From Bin80 sp965261255 (GTDB taxonomy: Bacteria; Bacteroidota; Rhodothermia; Rhodothermales; Bin80): DNA of 64,000 nt. Every line of letters starts with the position of its first letter. Position 1 is the first letter of the stretch. Below the pieces are notes generated by a model. That model did not search any database, had not been told where the DNA came from, and was given only the letters and a program-made list of their open reading frames with translations. Below are positions 42,785 through 52,700 of the stretch, in pieces. Both the position numbers and the translations under genes were made by a program. The stretch covers positions 434,001-498,000 of the forward strand of contig CBDHCQ010000004.1 in the NCBI GenBank assembly GCA_965261255.1, read 5' to 3'.

Positions 42785-43502
42785 AGTACGTGACCTTACA
42801 GTAGCCTATCGGGAAAGCCCGGTTTTGTGGGATATTGACCTGGATGTCCCCTCAGGCGCACTGATGGCGATTGTTGGTCCCAACGGCGCGGGTAAAACGA
42901 CGCTGATACATACGATCCTGTCACTGATCAAGCCAGCTGCCGGCCAAATTCGGGTTCTTGGTCAACCTTATCGAAATGTAGCCTCTAGCGTGGGTTACGT
43001 TCCTCAGCGAGGGAGTGTGGATTGGGATTTTCCGACCAGTGCCATGGATGTTGTTATGATGGGGTTGTATGGTCGTCTCGGATGGGTTCGTCGACCAGGA
43101 CGCAATGAGCGTATGGAGGCGATGGCCGCACTTGATCAGGTAGGTATGGCTGAATTGGCCCATCGTCAAATCAGCCAACTGTCCGGTGGGCAGCAACAAC
43201 GCGTATTTTTGGCGCGGGCACTAGTACAGGATGCCCGCATCTACCTTATGGATGAACCTCTGCAGGGCGTAGATGCAACAACTGAACGGACGATCATTGA
43301 GCTCCTCCGTACGCTGCAATCCTTAGGCAAAACGGTCATGGTTGTACACCATGACCTGCAAACGGTATCCTCCTACTTTGATGAAGTGCTGCTACTGAAT
43401 GTGCGCCGGATTGCGAGTGGTCCTGTTTCGGAAGTATTCACAGAAGCCAATTTGAGACTTACCTACGGAGGCCGTGTTGCAATTATTAAGGACGCAACGT
43501 AG
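42768..43502 (+). CDS. Metal ABC transporter ATP-binding protein (TroB/ZnuC-like)
   Basis: The start at 42768 (M-A-N-A-I-E-V) gives 244 residues and overlaps the binding-protein gene by 17 bases. G-P-N-G-A-G-K-T-T is Walker A (near residue 36). Q-L-S-G-G-Q-Q-Q-R is the ABC signature (near 137), and I-Y-L-M-D-E-P is Walker B, followed by V-V-H-H-D-L with the switch His. The V-P-Q-R-G-S-V-D-W-D-F-P sequence in the Q-loop is typical of the Zn/Mn/Fe metal importers. It powers the transporter formed with the two following permeases. Confidence 0.95.
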   Translation: MANAIEVRDLTVAYRESPVLWDIDLDVPSGALMAIVGPNGAGKTTLIHTILSLIKPAAGQIRVLGQPYRNVASSVGYVPQRGSVDWDFPTSAMDVVMMGLYGRLGWVRRPGRNERMEAMAALDQVGMAELAHRQISQLSGGQQQRVFLARALVQDARIYLMDEPLQGVDATTERTIIELLRTLQSLGKTVMVVHHDLQTVSSYFDEVLLLNVRRIASGPVSEVFTEANLRLTYGGRVAIIKDAT

Positions 43503-43504
43503 CC

Positions 43505-44617
43505 ATGGAGCAATTATTTGGTGACTATACGTTTCGTACAGTTGCCCTTGGGACGGCAATATTGGGCGCCATAAGCGGTGCGTTAGGAGCCTTTGCTGTA
43601 TTGCGACGGCAGAGTCTACTGGGTGATGCGGTATCACATGCCGCGTTGCCAGGCATAGGTCTGGCCTTTATCATTACCGGCAGCAAAGCTCCATTAATTC
43701 TAATGGTGGGTGCAGGGCTCGCAGGATGGCTTGCGACAGTCGTAGTTTTAGTCATAACCACAACCACACGGATCAAGTACGACGGTGCTCTTGGTTTTGT
43801 GCTATCTGTGTTTTTTGGTATTGGTCTAGTTCTGCTCACATTCATTCAGAAATATCCCGATGCAAGCCAGGCAGGGCTTGATTCATTTCTATTTGGTCAG
43901 GCCGCCGCACTCGTCGAGCAAGATGTGATTACAATAGCAGTTTTGGGCGGTTTGGCACTGATCGTTCTGGTCTTGTTCTGGAAAGAGTTCAAACTCCTCT
44001 CCTTTGACCCGGAATTTGCAAACAGTCTGGTACTGCCTGTGCGTCGGCTGGACCTTGGGCTGACTACGCTGCTGGTCGTTGCTATTGTGATCGGACTGCA
44101 GACGGTAGGTGTGGTGCTCATGAGTGCAATGATCATTGCTCCCGCAGCCGCTGCACGTCAGTGGACAGATAACCTAGGCGTCATGGTTCTGATTTCGATG
44201 GGGTTAGGGGCATTTTCTGGGGTAGGTGGAGCCCTCTTGAGCACGAGCACATCGAATCTGCCAACCGGCCCGACAATTGTTCTGTGTGCAAGCGGAGTTG
44301 TGTTGGTGTCTGTGATTATTGCTCCGCGTCGGGGATTGGTTTGGGAGCAGATCCGCCGAGCACTTCAGGCCCGAAGGCTTAGGAGCGAAGCCATTCTACT
44401 GGATCTCTTTGAACTGGCAAGAAAGCATGACAGCTTTGGGCATCCGCACATGGAAGCTGCCTTGAAGGTAATGCATCCTAACGCGAGCACATTGCGTCGG
44501 CAGTTGCGCAGCCTGCATTCCAAAGGGCTAATAAGTGTGCATTCAACCGGGGGCTGGGCATTAACACAGGACGGAGTGAATATCTGCAAGGAACTCCTGG
44601 CCAAACGTATACAATGA
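43505..44617 (+). CDS. Metal ABC transporter permease with C-terminal winged-helix-like domain (TroC-like)
   Basis: The 370-residue product starts 2 bp after the ATPase stop. Residues about 10-275 are an ABC-3 permease with 8-9 membrane helices. L-G-D-A-V-S-H-A-A-L-P-G-I is the family motif near residue 40. Beyond the last helix comes a soluble tail (about 290-370): I-L-L-D-L-F-E-L, then S-T-L-R-R-Q-L-R-S-L-H-S-K-G-L-I and W-A-L-T-Q-D-G. This is the helix-turn-helix plus wing pattern of DtxR/MarR-type regulators. Plain ABC-3 permeases are only ~270-290 residues. The stop overlaps the next permease start by four bases. Confidence 0.88.
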   Translation: MEQLFGDYTFRTVALGTAILGAISGALGAFAVLRRQSLLGDAVSHAALPGIGLAFIITGSKAPLILMVGAGLAGWLATVVVLVITTTTRIKYDGALGFVLSVFFGIGLVLLTFIQKYPDASQAGLDSFLFGQAAALVEQDVITIAVLGGLALIVLVLFWKEFKLLSFDPEFANSLVLPVRRLDLGLTTLLVVAIVIGLQTVGVVLMSAMIIAPAAAARQWTDNLGVMVLISMGLGAFSGVGGALLSTSTSNLPTGPTIVLCASGVVLVSVIIAPRRGLVWEQIRRALQARRLRSEAILLDLFELARKHDSFGHPHMEAALKVMHPNASTLRRQLRSLHSKGLISVHSTGGWALTQDGVNICKELLAKRIQ

Positions 44618-45726
44618 GCCCGTTTCAGTTGGAAATTCAATTGGTTGCTGCCGTAGTTGCGGTTGCATGTGCGCTCCCGGGTACTTTTCTTGTATTGCGT
44701 CGAATGGCTATGATGAGCGATGCCATCAGCCATGCAATCCTGCCGGGCATCGTAGTTGGATTCTTCCTGACCGGCAACCTGTCATCTCCAATTCTAATAC
44801 TCGGTGGTGCAGCGACGGGGCTGCTTACGGTTGTCCTCGTTGAGTGGATGCGAAAGACCAAACGTGTGCGCGAAGATGCTGCGATTGGATTGGTTTTTTC
44901 GGCACTCTTTGCGACTGGAGTAATTTTGATTGCCCGCTATGCAGGTGATGTGCACCTAGACACTGATGCTGTGCTCCTGGGGGAGTTGGCCTTTGCACCG
45001 TTTGACCGCCTGCAAATCGCAGGGTACGATTTGGGTCCCCAATCCCTGTATTCCACCGGTTTGGTTGGACTGCTGTGTGCAACGTTCATAATGCTATTTT
45101 ACAAGGAACTTAAGTTGGCCACGTTTGACAGCGCACTCTGTGCCACACTGGGTTTTCTGCCGGGGTTGCTGCACTATGCGCTCATGGGACTAGTATCCAT
45201 GACAGCGGTCGCTGCATTTGACGCGGTCGGATCTATTTTGGTAGTGGCACTTATGGTCGGTCCTCCCATCAGTGCATACTTGCTGACCAATCGACTTGAT
45301 CGTATGATCCTGTTTAGTATCCTCTTGGCGGTTACTGCTGCCATTTCGGGATACTGGGTTGCACATCTGTTTGATGCCTCAATCGCAGGGTGCATGGTCG
45401 CGATAGTCGGCGTCCAGTTCGGACTCCTGCTTTGTGTAGCTCCCAATCAGGGGCTACTGGCTGCATGGCAGCGCAGAAAACGTCAAAGATGGCAGTTTGC
45501 AATCAAGATGCTTGTGATTCATTTGCTGCAACATGAGGGCACACCTGAAGCTGAGCGGGAATGTCGGGTCGATCATCTTCAAGACCATATGGCCTGGGAA
45601 AAACCCTTTGCCGAGAATGTAGTCTCTCGGGCAGCCGCACAGAGATTATTGCATCTGGTCGGAGAGTCCCTGGAGTTGACGGCAACGGGGCGTGAATTGG
45701 CGCGCGATGCAATCGTACACCGCTGA
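44614..45726 (+). CDS. Metal ABC transporter permease with C-terminal extension (TroD-like)
   Basis: A second 370-residue ABC-3 permease overlaps the first by ATGA. M-S-D-A-I-S-H-A-I-L-P-G-I is the family motif near residue 32, with about eight membrane spans to residue 275. The tail (about 290-370) begins I-K-M-L-V-I-H-L-L and contains V-S-R-A-A-A-Q-R-L-L-H-L-V and L-E-L-T-A-T-G-R-E-L-A. It is a winged-helix-like region related in layout to that of the first permease but more degenerate. With the first permease it should form the heterodimeric channel of a TroABCD-type importer. No separate DtxR-family repressor gene is visible in the window. Confidence 0.87.
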   Translation: MSPFQLEIQLVAAVVAVACALPGTFLVLRRMAMMSDAISHAILPGIVVGFFLTGNLSSPILILGGAATGLLTVVLVEWMRKTKRVREDAAIGLVFSALFATGVILIARYAGDVHLDTDAVLLGELAFAPFDRLQIAGYDLGPQSLYSTGLVGLLCATFIMLFYKELKLATFDSALCATLGFLPGLLHYALMGLVSMTAVAAFDAVGSILVVALMVGPPISAYLLTNRLDRMILFSILLAVTAAISGYWVAHLFDASIAGCMVAIVGVQFGLLLCVAPNQGLLAAWQRRKRQRWQFAIKMLVIHLLQHEGTPEAERECRVDHLQDHMAWEKPFAENVVSRAAAQRLLHLVGESLELTATGRELARDAIVHR

Positions 45727-45818
45727 GACAATCTGGAAAGAATTGGCCGGAAAGTCACGCGCAAGATTCACGACAGGGCTGGTAGGCCTTCGCTTTTGAA
45801 CCGAGCAGGAGGCTAGGA

Positions 45819-48227
45819 CTATTCTATTCGCGTTTTAGGCTTGCGGGAAGGAGACCAACGCAGTGCCATACTTCGCCGTGCCGCGGATAGAAGGAACCCC
45901 ACACTCAGCAGGATAATGCCGATCCATACCAGACTGATTGCCGGTTTTTCCTGAGCCTGGACGATCACATAATCAGATCCGGTTGCACCATCAAGCATAA
46001 GCGTGATCTCTCCGGTATCAACGTTCATATTGGTGAAGTAGTATCCAACCCCATCTGACTGTGCAGGAATAGCATTCACGCTGCGATCTGTTCGTATAGT
46101 ATAAATCGGTGTAATTTCTTCAATCAGGTTAGTGGTCATATTGGCTATCTGTAGCACCGCACCTACGGCAATCTCTAGACGGGCAGACTCCTCCTCGCTC
46201 ATAACAGATTGAATATCTGGCGCAATATCGAAACCGGTAAAGGTGACCCGATATCCGCCATCGCCGATCAAGGTACTCTGTCCGCGGCGGAGGGTAATCT
46301 CATTATCTGAACCGTTGTCGTCCACCATAGCACGTGGGGTGACGGCGACAAAGATGTCCTTTTCGAAGTACAGTTTTAGGTCAGGATGCTGAATCCATTG
46401 GCCTGTATTTGATTCATAGGCTACGGGTTTGAGACGAAAGGACTGTCCGCTGGGATCCTTGAAGTCAAGCACAAAGCGTGTGTGGCCTCGTTCGCCAGGT
46501 TCGGTGCCCGCATAGGCTACCTCATATCCTGCGACAGAAACGACCTGACCTTGCTCAACGACAAAATTGTTTCGCTCACTGCCCCGCGGTGCATCAGAAA
46601 TCACGCGACTGAACCCCGAGGATGCAATGATGCCGATAACCATAATCCCCAATCCCACATGTGCGAGAGCTCCGCCGGCCAGTTTCAGATTTCCTCTCCC
46701 AACGCGCCAAAGCACAGCGGCATTGCCGTAAAGTGCAAAAAATGACACGAAAAGAAGGAGCATTAATTGTATGCCATATCCATGGCGTTGCCAGAAGCTT
46801 TCCCCCGAGGCGACGGTCTCTGCTGCAAACGGTGTCAATACCAACACAATGCCAGTGCTCATACTGGCGAGGATCACCGGCCAAAGCAGTACACGGTTCA
46901 CCTTCTGGACGTTCATCTTGGTCCACCAGAAGAGTTGCCCTAATCCAGCTAGAAACAGGATACCAACCGTTAGCGGAAGCGTCCAGCTGTTGTAAAAATC
47001 AATGGGTACGGCTGCCGGGTTATTGCGGAACAGTTGTCCAAAGATCGGAGCACTTGTGCCCAGAATAACGACAGCCCCGACGACAGTCAGGAGTACGGAC
47101 CCTGAGAATACCAAAAACTCACGTGACAGAAAATGGGCTTCCTGCTGTGCGCTCGGTAGTTCACGGTAACGCCAGGCAAACAACCCGAAACCCAACAGAC
47201 CCATAACAAGGATCCAGATCAAGAGCTGGTTATACAGACCAAGGTCGACGAAAGCATGCACGGAAGCATCTCCCAGTATGCCACTGCGGGTGAGAAAAGT
47301 GGAATACACGACCAGCATATAGGCTAGGATGGACAGGAAGAGTGCGGCTTTATGTCCGATCCCTCCCTTACGCTGGATAAGCATCAAGTGAACGGCAGCC
47401 ACACCGATGATCCATGGAACGAAAGAAGAATTCTCGACGGGATCCCAAGCCCAGTATCCGCCAAAGTTAAGCGTTTCATAGGCCCAGTATCCGCCCATTG
47501 CAATCCCCACTCCCAGACACATAACGCTGATAAGCGTCCAGGGAAGTGCAGGACGCACCCATTGGACGTATTGTCGCTTCCACAGCGCAACCACAGCAAA
47601 AGCGAACGGTGCAATCATGGTGGTGAAGCCCACAAATAGCATCGGCGGGTGGATCACCATCCAGTAGTTCTGCAGTAGATCATTCAGGCCCGTGCCATCT
47701 GCAGGCACAAAGCCAGGGTTTGACTGGAATATCGGTGCATCCGGGTTGGCTTCCGCAATTGTGGCGAAGGGGGCTGCGCCGATTTCGACAGGGCCAAGCT
47801 TGATCCCTACAATCATTGTGAGCAGAAAGACCTGGCAGAATGCTACGACGGCCATGACCGGTGCCTTATAGCCGGGTGCGGCCCAACGTAAAAGTGCAAA
47901 CCCCATCAGGCAGTTCATGATAATCCAAAGCAGGAAGGATCCTTCCTGCCCCTCCCAACTGGCAGAGAACAGAAAATGAAAGGGCAGGTCCAAAGATGAG
48001 TGAGCCCAAACGTAGTTGTATTGGAACTGATGGGTCGCTATGAGAACGATAAGGAGGAGCCATGCACTGAAAAGACAGATTGTCATCACTCCCCAGAGCA
48101 ATTTGCCCACGCGATAAAAGTCTACATCATCGTTCTTGTATTCTGCAGCGCGGTAGAATGCGAAGACCGACAGGATGCAACTGACAAAAGCTGTCAGAAT
48201 CAATAGATGTCCAATAATGCCTGACAT
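45819..48227 (-). CDS. ccmF: Cytochrome c-type biogenesis protein CcmF/CcsA family
   Basis: The 802-residue membrane protein has about 15 spans. The heme-handling tryptophan-rich motif is G-G-Y-W-A-W-D-P-V-E-N-S-S near residue 250, with conserved His residues before and after it. L-T-R-S-G-I-L and S-V-H-A-F follow, as in CcmF. A large periplasmic domain (about 540-760) precedes the last helix. It acts in ligation of heme to apocytochromes, which fits the two heptaheme cytochromes nearby. It follows mpl by 6 bp and ends the reverse block that begins with tolC. No other ccm genes are in this window. Confidence 0.9.
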   Translation of the reverse strand: MSGIIGHLLILTAFVSCILSVFAFYRAAEYKNDDVDFYRVGKLLWGVMTICLFSAWLLLIVLIATHQFQYNYVWAHSSLDLPFHFLFSASWEGQEGSFLLWIIMNCLMGFALLRWAAPGYKAPVMAVVAFCQVFLLTMIVGIKLGPVEIGAAPFATIAEANPDAPIFQSNPGFVPADGTGLNDLLQNYWMVIHPPMLFVGFTTMIAPFAFAVVALWKRQYVQWVRPALPWTLISVMCLGVGIAMGGYWAYETLNFGGYWAWDPVENSSFVPWIIGVAAVHLMLIQRKGGIGHKAALFLSILAYMLVVYSTFLTRSGILGDASVHAFVDLGLYNQLLIWILVMGLLGFGLFAWRYRELPSAQQEAHFLSREFLVFSGSVLLTVVGAVVILGTSAPIFGQLFRNNPAAVPIDFYNSWTLPLTVGILFLAGLGQLFWWTKMNVQKVNRVLLWPVILASMSTGIVLVLTPFAAETVASGESFWQRHGYGIQLMLLLFVSFFALYGNAAVLWRVGRGNLKLAGGALAHVGLGIMVIGIIASSGFSRVISDAPRGSERNNFVVEQGQVVSVAGYEVAYAGTEPGERGHTRFVLDFKDPSGQSFRLKPVAYESNTGQWIQHPDLKLYFEKDIFVAVTPRAMVDDNGSDNEITLRRGQSTLIGDGGYRVTFTGFDIAPDIQSVMSEEESARLEIAVGAVLQIANMTTNLIEEITPIYTIRTDRSVNAIPAQSDGVGYYFTNMNVDTGEITLMLDGATGSDYVIVQAQEKPAISLVWIGIILLSVGFLLSAARRSMALRWSPSRKPKTRIE

Positions 48228-48233
48228 ATGCAG

Positions 48234-49703
48234 CTAGCCGCTACAGTGTGTTGAAAGATACTCCAGTAAATCCTGGTGTAGACCGCCAAAGCCTCCGTTA
48301 CTCATGATAAGGATAACATCATCGGGTCGGGCCTCCTGAATCAGAGGCTCCAGTAATTGGGGTACGGATGCAAAAGCGTGCGCTTCAGTGCCGGATTTAC
48401 GGATATGATCAAGGACTACATCAATATTCATGAACCGTTCAGGAGCATCATTGTGTCGAAAGGGAGGCGAACAAAGATAGGCCACTTCGGCACCCTTGAA
48501 TGCTTCGCCATATGGAATTTCAAAAATTTTTCGTCGACTGGAATTGGAACGCGGCTCAAAGACTGCCAGGATCCGGCGGCCGGGCCAGCGTTCGCCTGCT
48601 GCTTGAATCGTTGCACGTACAGCAGTTGGATGATGCGCGAAATCATCCACGACCAGAATACCGCCGGGTTCCCCCAGGACCTCCTGTCGCCGTTTAACTC
48701 CAGGAAAGGATGCTAAACCGTGGGCGATCTCGTCTACCGTTAATCCTTCATGCAGCGCCACAGTACTCGCTGCGAGGGCATTGCGGAGATTATGAGGTCC
48801 ATTCATTGGCAGAAACATAGTACCAAGATCACGCCCACAATGCACCAGTTTGAATTGTACGCCATCTTCTGCTGCCTCAGTGATACGTCCAACCACATCA
48901 TGCTTGTCGCTAAGTCCGTACGTGAGTACAGGAGCAGGACTGGAGAGCCGGGCGGCAGCAGGATCATCCCCACAGACGACTAGCAATCCATCCGCAGGTA
49001 CCAGGTCCGCAAAGGCAATGAACGCTTCCTGATATTCATCCCACGATGCGTAAATGTCGGCGTGGTCAAACTCCATAGAAGTCACAATGGCAACCTGCGG
49101 CGCATAGTGCATGAATTTGGGCTGCTTGTCAAAATAGGCGCTGTCGTACTCATCGCCCTCTATGACAAACTGTGGTCCTGTACCGATGGAAAAGCTTTTT
49201 TCGAGTCCCTGGAGAACGCCTCCAACCAGAAATCCCGGGTCGCGGCCGGCCGAGTACAGCAAGTGTATTAGGAGCCCCGTTGTTGTTGTTTTTCCATGCG
49301 TCCCGGCAACCACTAAACTCCGGCGCTCAAGCAGAAAAAAATGACGTAAAGCCTCCGGCAACGAAAGCTGGGGCAGAGACTGCTCCCGTGCAACTGTTGC
49401 TTCAACATGTGTCGGCGTACATGCATTGCCGGTGATAACCAGATCAGGTGTAGGGGCGAGGTTCTCCACCGTGTATCCGTTCTTTACAGGTATGCCTTGT
49501 TTTTCCAGGAAAGTACTCATCGGCGGATAAACATTGCTGTCGGATCCACGCACAGCGTACCCTGCCTCATTGAGGAGTCCTGCAAGGGCGCCCATGCCCG
49601 TACCACAGATACCAATCAGGTATATGTCGCGTGTATGGGGTTTAGGCGGGGGTCTTTCAAATATTCGCAGACTCGCATCAGCGAAATCCGCTAGATTTCT
49701 CAT
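48234..49703 (-). CDS. mpl: UDP-N-acetylmuramate:L-alanyl-gamma-D-glutamyl-meso-diaminopimelate ligase
   Basis: The 489-residue Mur ligase has an N-terminal I-G-I-C-G-T-G-M-G-A-L-A-G-L-L motif near residue 30. The ATP loop V-A-G-T-H-G-K-T-T-T-T lies near residue 115. E-G-D-E-Y-D-S-A-Y-F-D-K-Q-P-K-F follows near 160, which is characteristic of Mpl as opposed to MurC, and D-D-F-A-H-H-P-T-A-V near 355. Mpl joins recycled tripeptide to UDP-MurNAc in the cytosol. Its start overlaps the RND pump gene by four bases (ATGA), and ccmF follows after 6 bp. The mixture of cell-wall recycling, efflux and cytochrome assembly in one reading unit is unusual. Confidence 0.92.
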   Translation of the reverse strand: MRNLADFADASLRIFERPPPKPHTRDIYLIGICGTGMGALAGLLNEAGYAVRGSDSNVYPPMSTFLEKQGIPVKNGYTVENLAPTPDLVITGNACTPTHVEATVAREQSLPQLSLPEALRHFFLLERRSLVVAGTHGKTTTTGLLIHLLYSAGRDPGFLVGGVLQGLEKSFSIGTGPQFVIEGDEYDSAYFDKQPKFMHYAPQVAIVTSMEFDHADIYASWDEYQEAFIAFADLVPADGLLVVCGDDPAAARLSSPAPVLTYGLSDKHDVVGRITEAAEDGVQFKLVHCGRDLGTMFLPMNGPHNLRNALAASTVALHEGLTVDEIAHGLASFPGVKRRQEVLGEPGGILVVDDFAHHPTAVRATIQAAGERWPGRRILAVFEPRSNSSRRKIFEIPYGEAFKGAEVAYLCSPPFRHNDAPERFMNIDVVLDHIRKSGTEAHAFASVPQLLEPLIQEARPDDVILIMSNGGFGGLHQDLLEYLSTHCSG

Positions 49704-52700
49704 TCGGTTGTCACTGACATTGAGGCATTTCTGCGGGCTCGAAGGTGCGTAAGCAGCGAGTCGAAGGCGGAATACATGACTGGCACAATGACCAGGGTGA
49801 GGAAAGTTGCAAAGGTGAGTCCACTGATGATTGCAGTACCCATGGGTCCCCAGAACTGTGTGTTTTCTGATCCAAACTGAATATTGGGGGCCAGATCGGC
49901 GAATAGACCGACAAAATCCACGTTGAGTCCGAAAGTGAGTGGTACGAGTCCGATCACCGTAGTTAGAAAGGTTAACAGTACAGGACGCAGACGCGTAGCG
50001 CCACCATCTATGATAGCCTCTACTTTACTCAGCCCGCGGTCACGCAACTGACGGATATAATCAATCAGCACAATGTTATTGTTAACAACGATTCCAGCCA
50101 GACTGATGACCCCGATGAAGGTCATCAGACCGAAGGGGGTGCGTGTTAGAATCAGGCCAAGCAGCACGCCAATGAGTCCCAGTGCCACCGCCAACATGAT
50201 AATGATGGGGACAATGACACTGTTAAACTGAGCAATCAGGATCAGGGTGATTGCGGCAACCCCGATGGCCAATGCGGTTTGAAGGAATCCAAAAGCTTCC
50301 GCTTGATCCTCGCTCTCGCCCGTATAGGTCAACTGGTAGCCCAAGGGCAGGGAGTTTCGATAGTCCCCCAAATGTGCCTGGACCTGCTGTAACACAGCAG
50401 CTCCGTTGGCCCCGGCAACAACATCGCCGGTAATGGTTGCAACCCGGCTCAGATCAAGCCGTGTGATTGATCCATAGCCGCTGGCTGTTTCAAAATCTGC
50501 AATTGCGGACAAGGGGATCTGAGCTCCTTCATGCAGAACAGTCAGTTGGTTGAGCGCTTCCAGGCTTGCACGCTGCTCCTCGCCCAAGCGCACGGTGACA
50601 TCGTATTCCTCCTCCCCGAAGCGATATTTTGTGGCTTCACTGCCTTGAACGGCTGAACGGACTACGTTGCTGATTTTACGTGTATCTAGCCCCAGGCGAG
50701 CCGCTCTTTCCCGATCAATCAGAATACGGACTTCTGGACGGCCTGTGTTAAGGTTGTTATTGAGATCCACGAGATCCGGGATCGTACCGTTTGCGGCCGC
50801 CTGTCGCAAAGAAGCCGTGACTTCCTCGGTAATACGCGTTATTTCAGTAAAATCCTGCCCAGTGATTTCAATGTTGACGGGTTTGCCAACTGGTGGCCCG
50901 GCGTTGTCTTTATTGATTTCGAAGGTCACTCCAGGAATTCCCCGCAGTGATTCGCGCAATCGTTGGAGCGTATTGCGACTCGACTCAGGTCGATCACCAT
51001 AATCAACTACGTTTAGCGTGAGAAGGGCCCTCTCGGGGCTACCGGGGCCGCCTCCAGTAAGCCCGTCTCCTCCGCTACCGGTGCCAACATTCACAAGCAT
51101 GTTTTTGATGTTGTCCCGGTCGTTGTTGTTTTTGTTCAAAAGCTCCTCAACCCTCGACTGCGTAATGTTGGCAACATTGTTTGTTTCATCCAGGTGAGTT
51201 CCCAACGGCAGTTCCATATCAACGGTAATGAAAGTAGGGTCGGTGTCGGGGAAGAACTCCACGCCGGTCGGAGCAGCTGCAAATAGCCCAATAATGGCCA
51301 CGAAACCACCCGTTACTCCTACAAGAAGTCTTGAACGGTTGTCTGTTAACAGGATTCGGGTTCGCTGCTTCAGTAGCTTCCCGTTCATGAAGTATCCCAT
51401 TGCCCCAATAATCATGACGATTGCGGGCAGGCAGAGCAGGATCAGGATCGTCTGAAATTCTGCCCCGCGAATAAGTGACATTAGGCCCAGAATAATCGAA
51501 GACAGCAGCGCAAAGAAACCACCTGCCTTGATACTTTGGAGTCCACCCAGGTAGAGGATCTCGCAGCCATGCAGGATAACCATCACAAGTCCCATCACCA
51601 TCAACAGGCCCGCGGGATACAGAAGGACGGTTCCGGCAGCAGCATTGGCAAATGACGTGACCAGTCCGCCCAGAACCAAGAGGAGGAAGCCCACAGCCAA
51701 ACAGGCAAGGCAGAACGAATTTCGCAAATAAGGATTGGGAGTGCGGAAGACCGCGATAATTGAAAGCACGACAGCTGCCAGTCCAAGGAAGATCGCGGCT
51801 CCGAAAAATGGTGACGGCCCTTCCGGCGTAGCCATAAGTAAAGAGACCACAGCGGTAATTAATCCCGCAAGATACGTCAGCGCCACACCAGACCAAAGCC
51901 GTTTGTGTGCAAAGGCAGGAGATCGGACATCATATTCGCGCTGCAGTTGTGCGTCCAGAAACTTACGGTACCAACTAATGAGCTTAGGCATGCCCCTGGC
52001 CACGAACCCTTTGGCGACGGGGTTGAAGCAGAAGCGGTGCAGCGTCATGAGCACTGGTATCGCAAGCGAGAGTACCACGAGTGTTTGCCAGTTGGTCAGT
52101 CCTATAATTAGCGCGATACCGGCGAAAAACACAAACAATCCAATCCGCAGGACAGCGGAATAACGTTTTTTCGGGTCGGTGTCCAATCGGACGAAGTACC
52201 CCGTTATGACAGGGTTTATGATTATGGCAACAAAGAGCGAGCAGGTTAGCGTAATGATGAGCGTCAGGGGGAGGTATCCCATAAACTCCCCTGTGATGCC
52301 GGGCCAGAACATCATCGGAATGAATACTGCTACGGTAGTTGCAGTTGATGCCACGACGGCGGAACCTACTTCGGCGGTTCCACGCTTGGCGGCCTCAAAT
52401 CTGGAGTAACCCAGTTCCTTGTACCGATAAATGTTCTCAACAATTACCACGGCATTATCAACTAGCATGCCGAGTGCAATGATCAGCGAGAAGAGGATCA
52501 CAAAGTTTAACTCCTGTCCCAGTATCTGAAGCGTGAGAAAGGAGAGGAACATGGAGAGCGGAATGGCAATCCCCACCAATGTTGCTGTACGGACGCCTAG
52601 GAAGAACAATAGCACCAGGACCACAAAAATCAATCCGCTGATAATATTGTTTTCAAGATCGGTTACAAGCTGTCCGACCTGCTCACTTTGGTCGCCGGTA

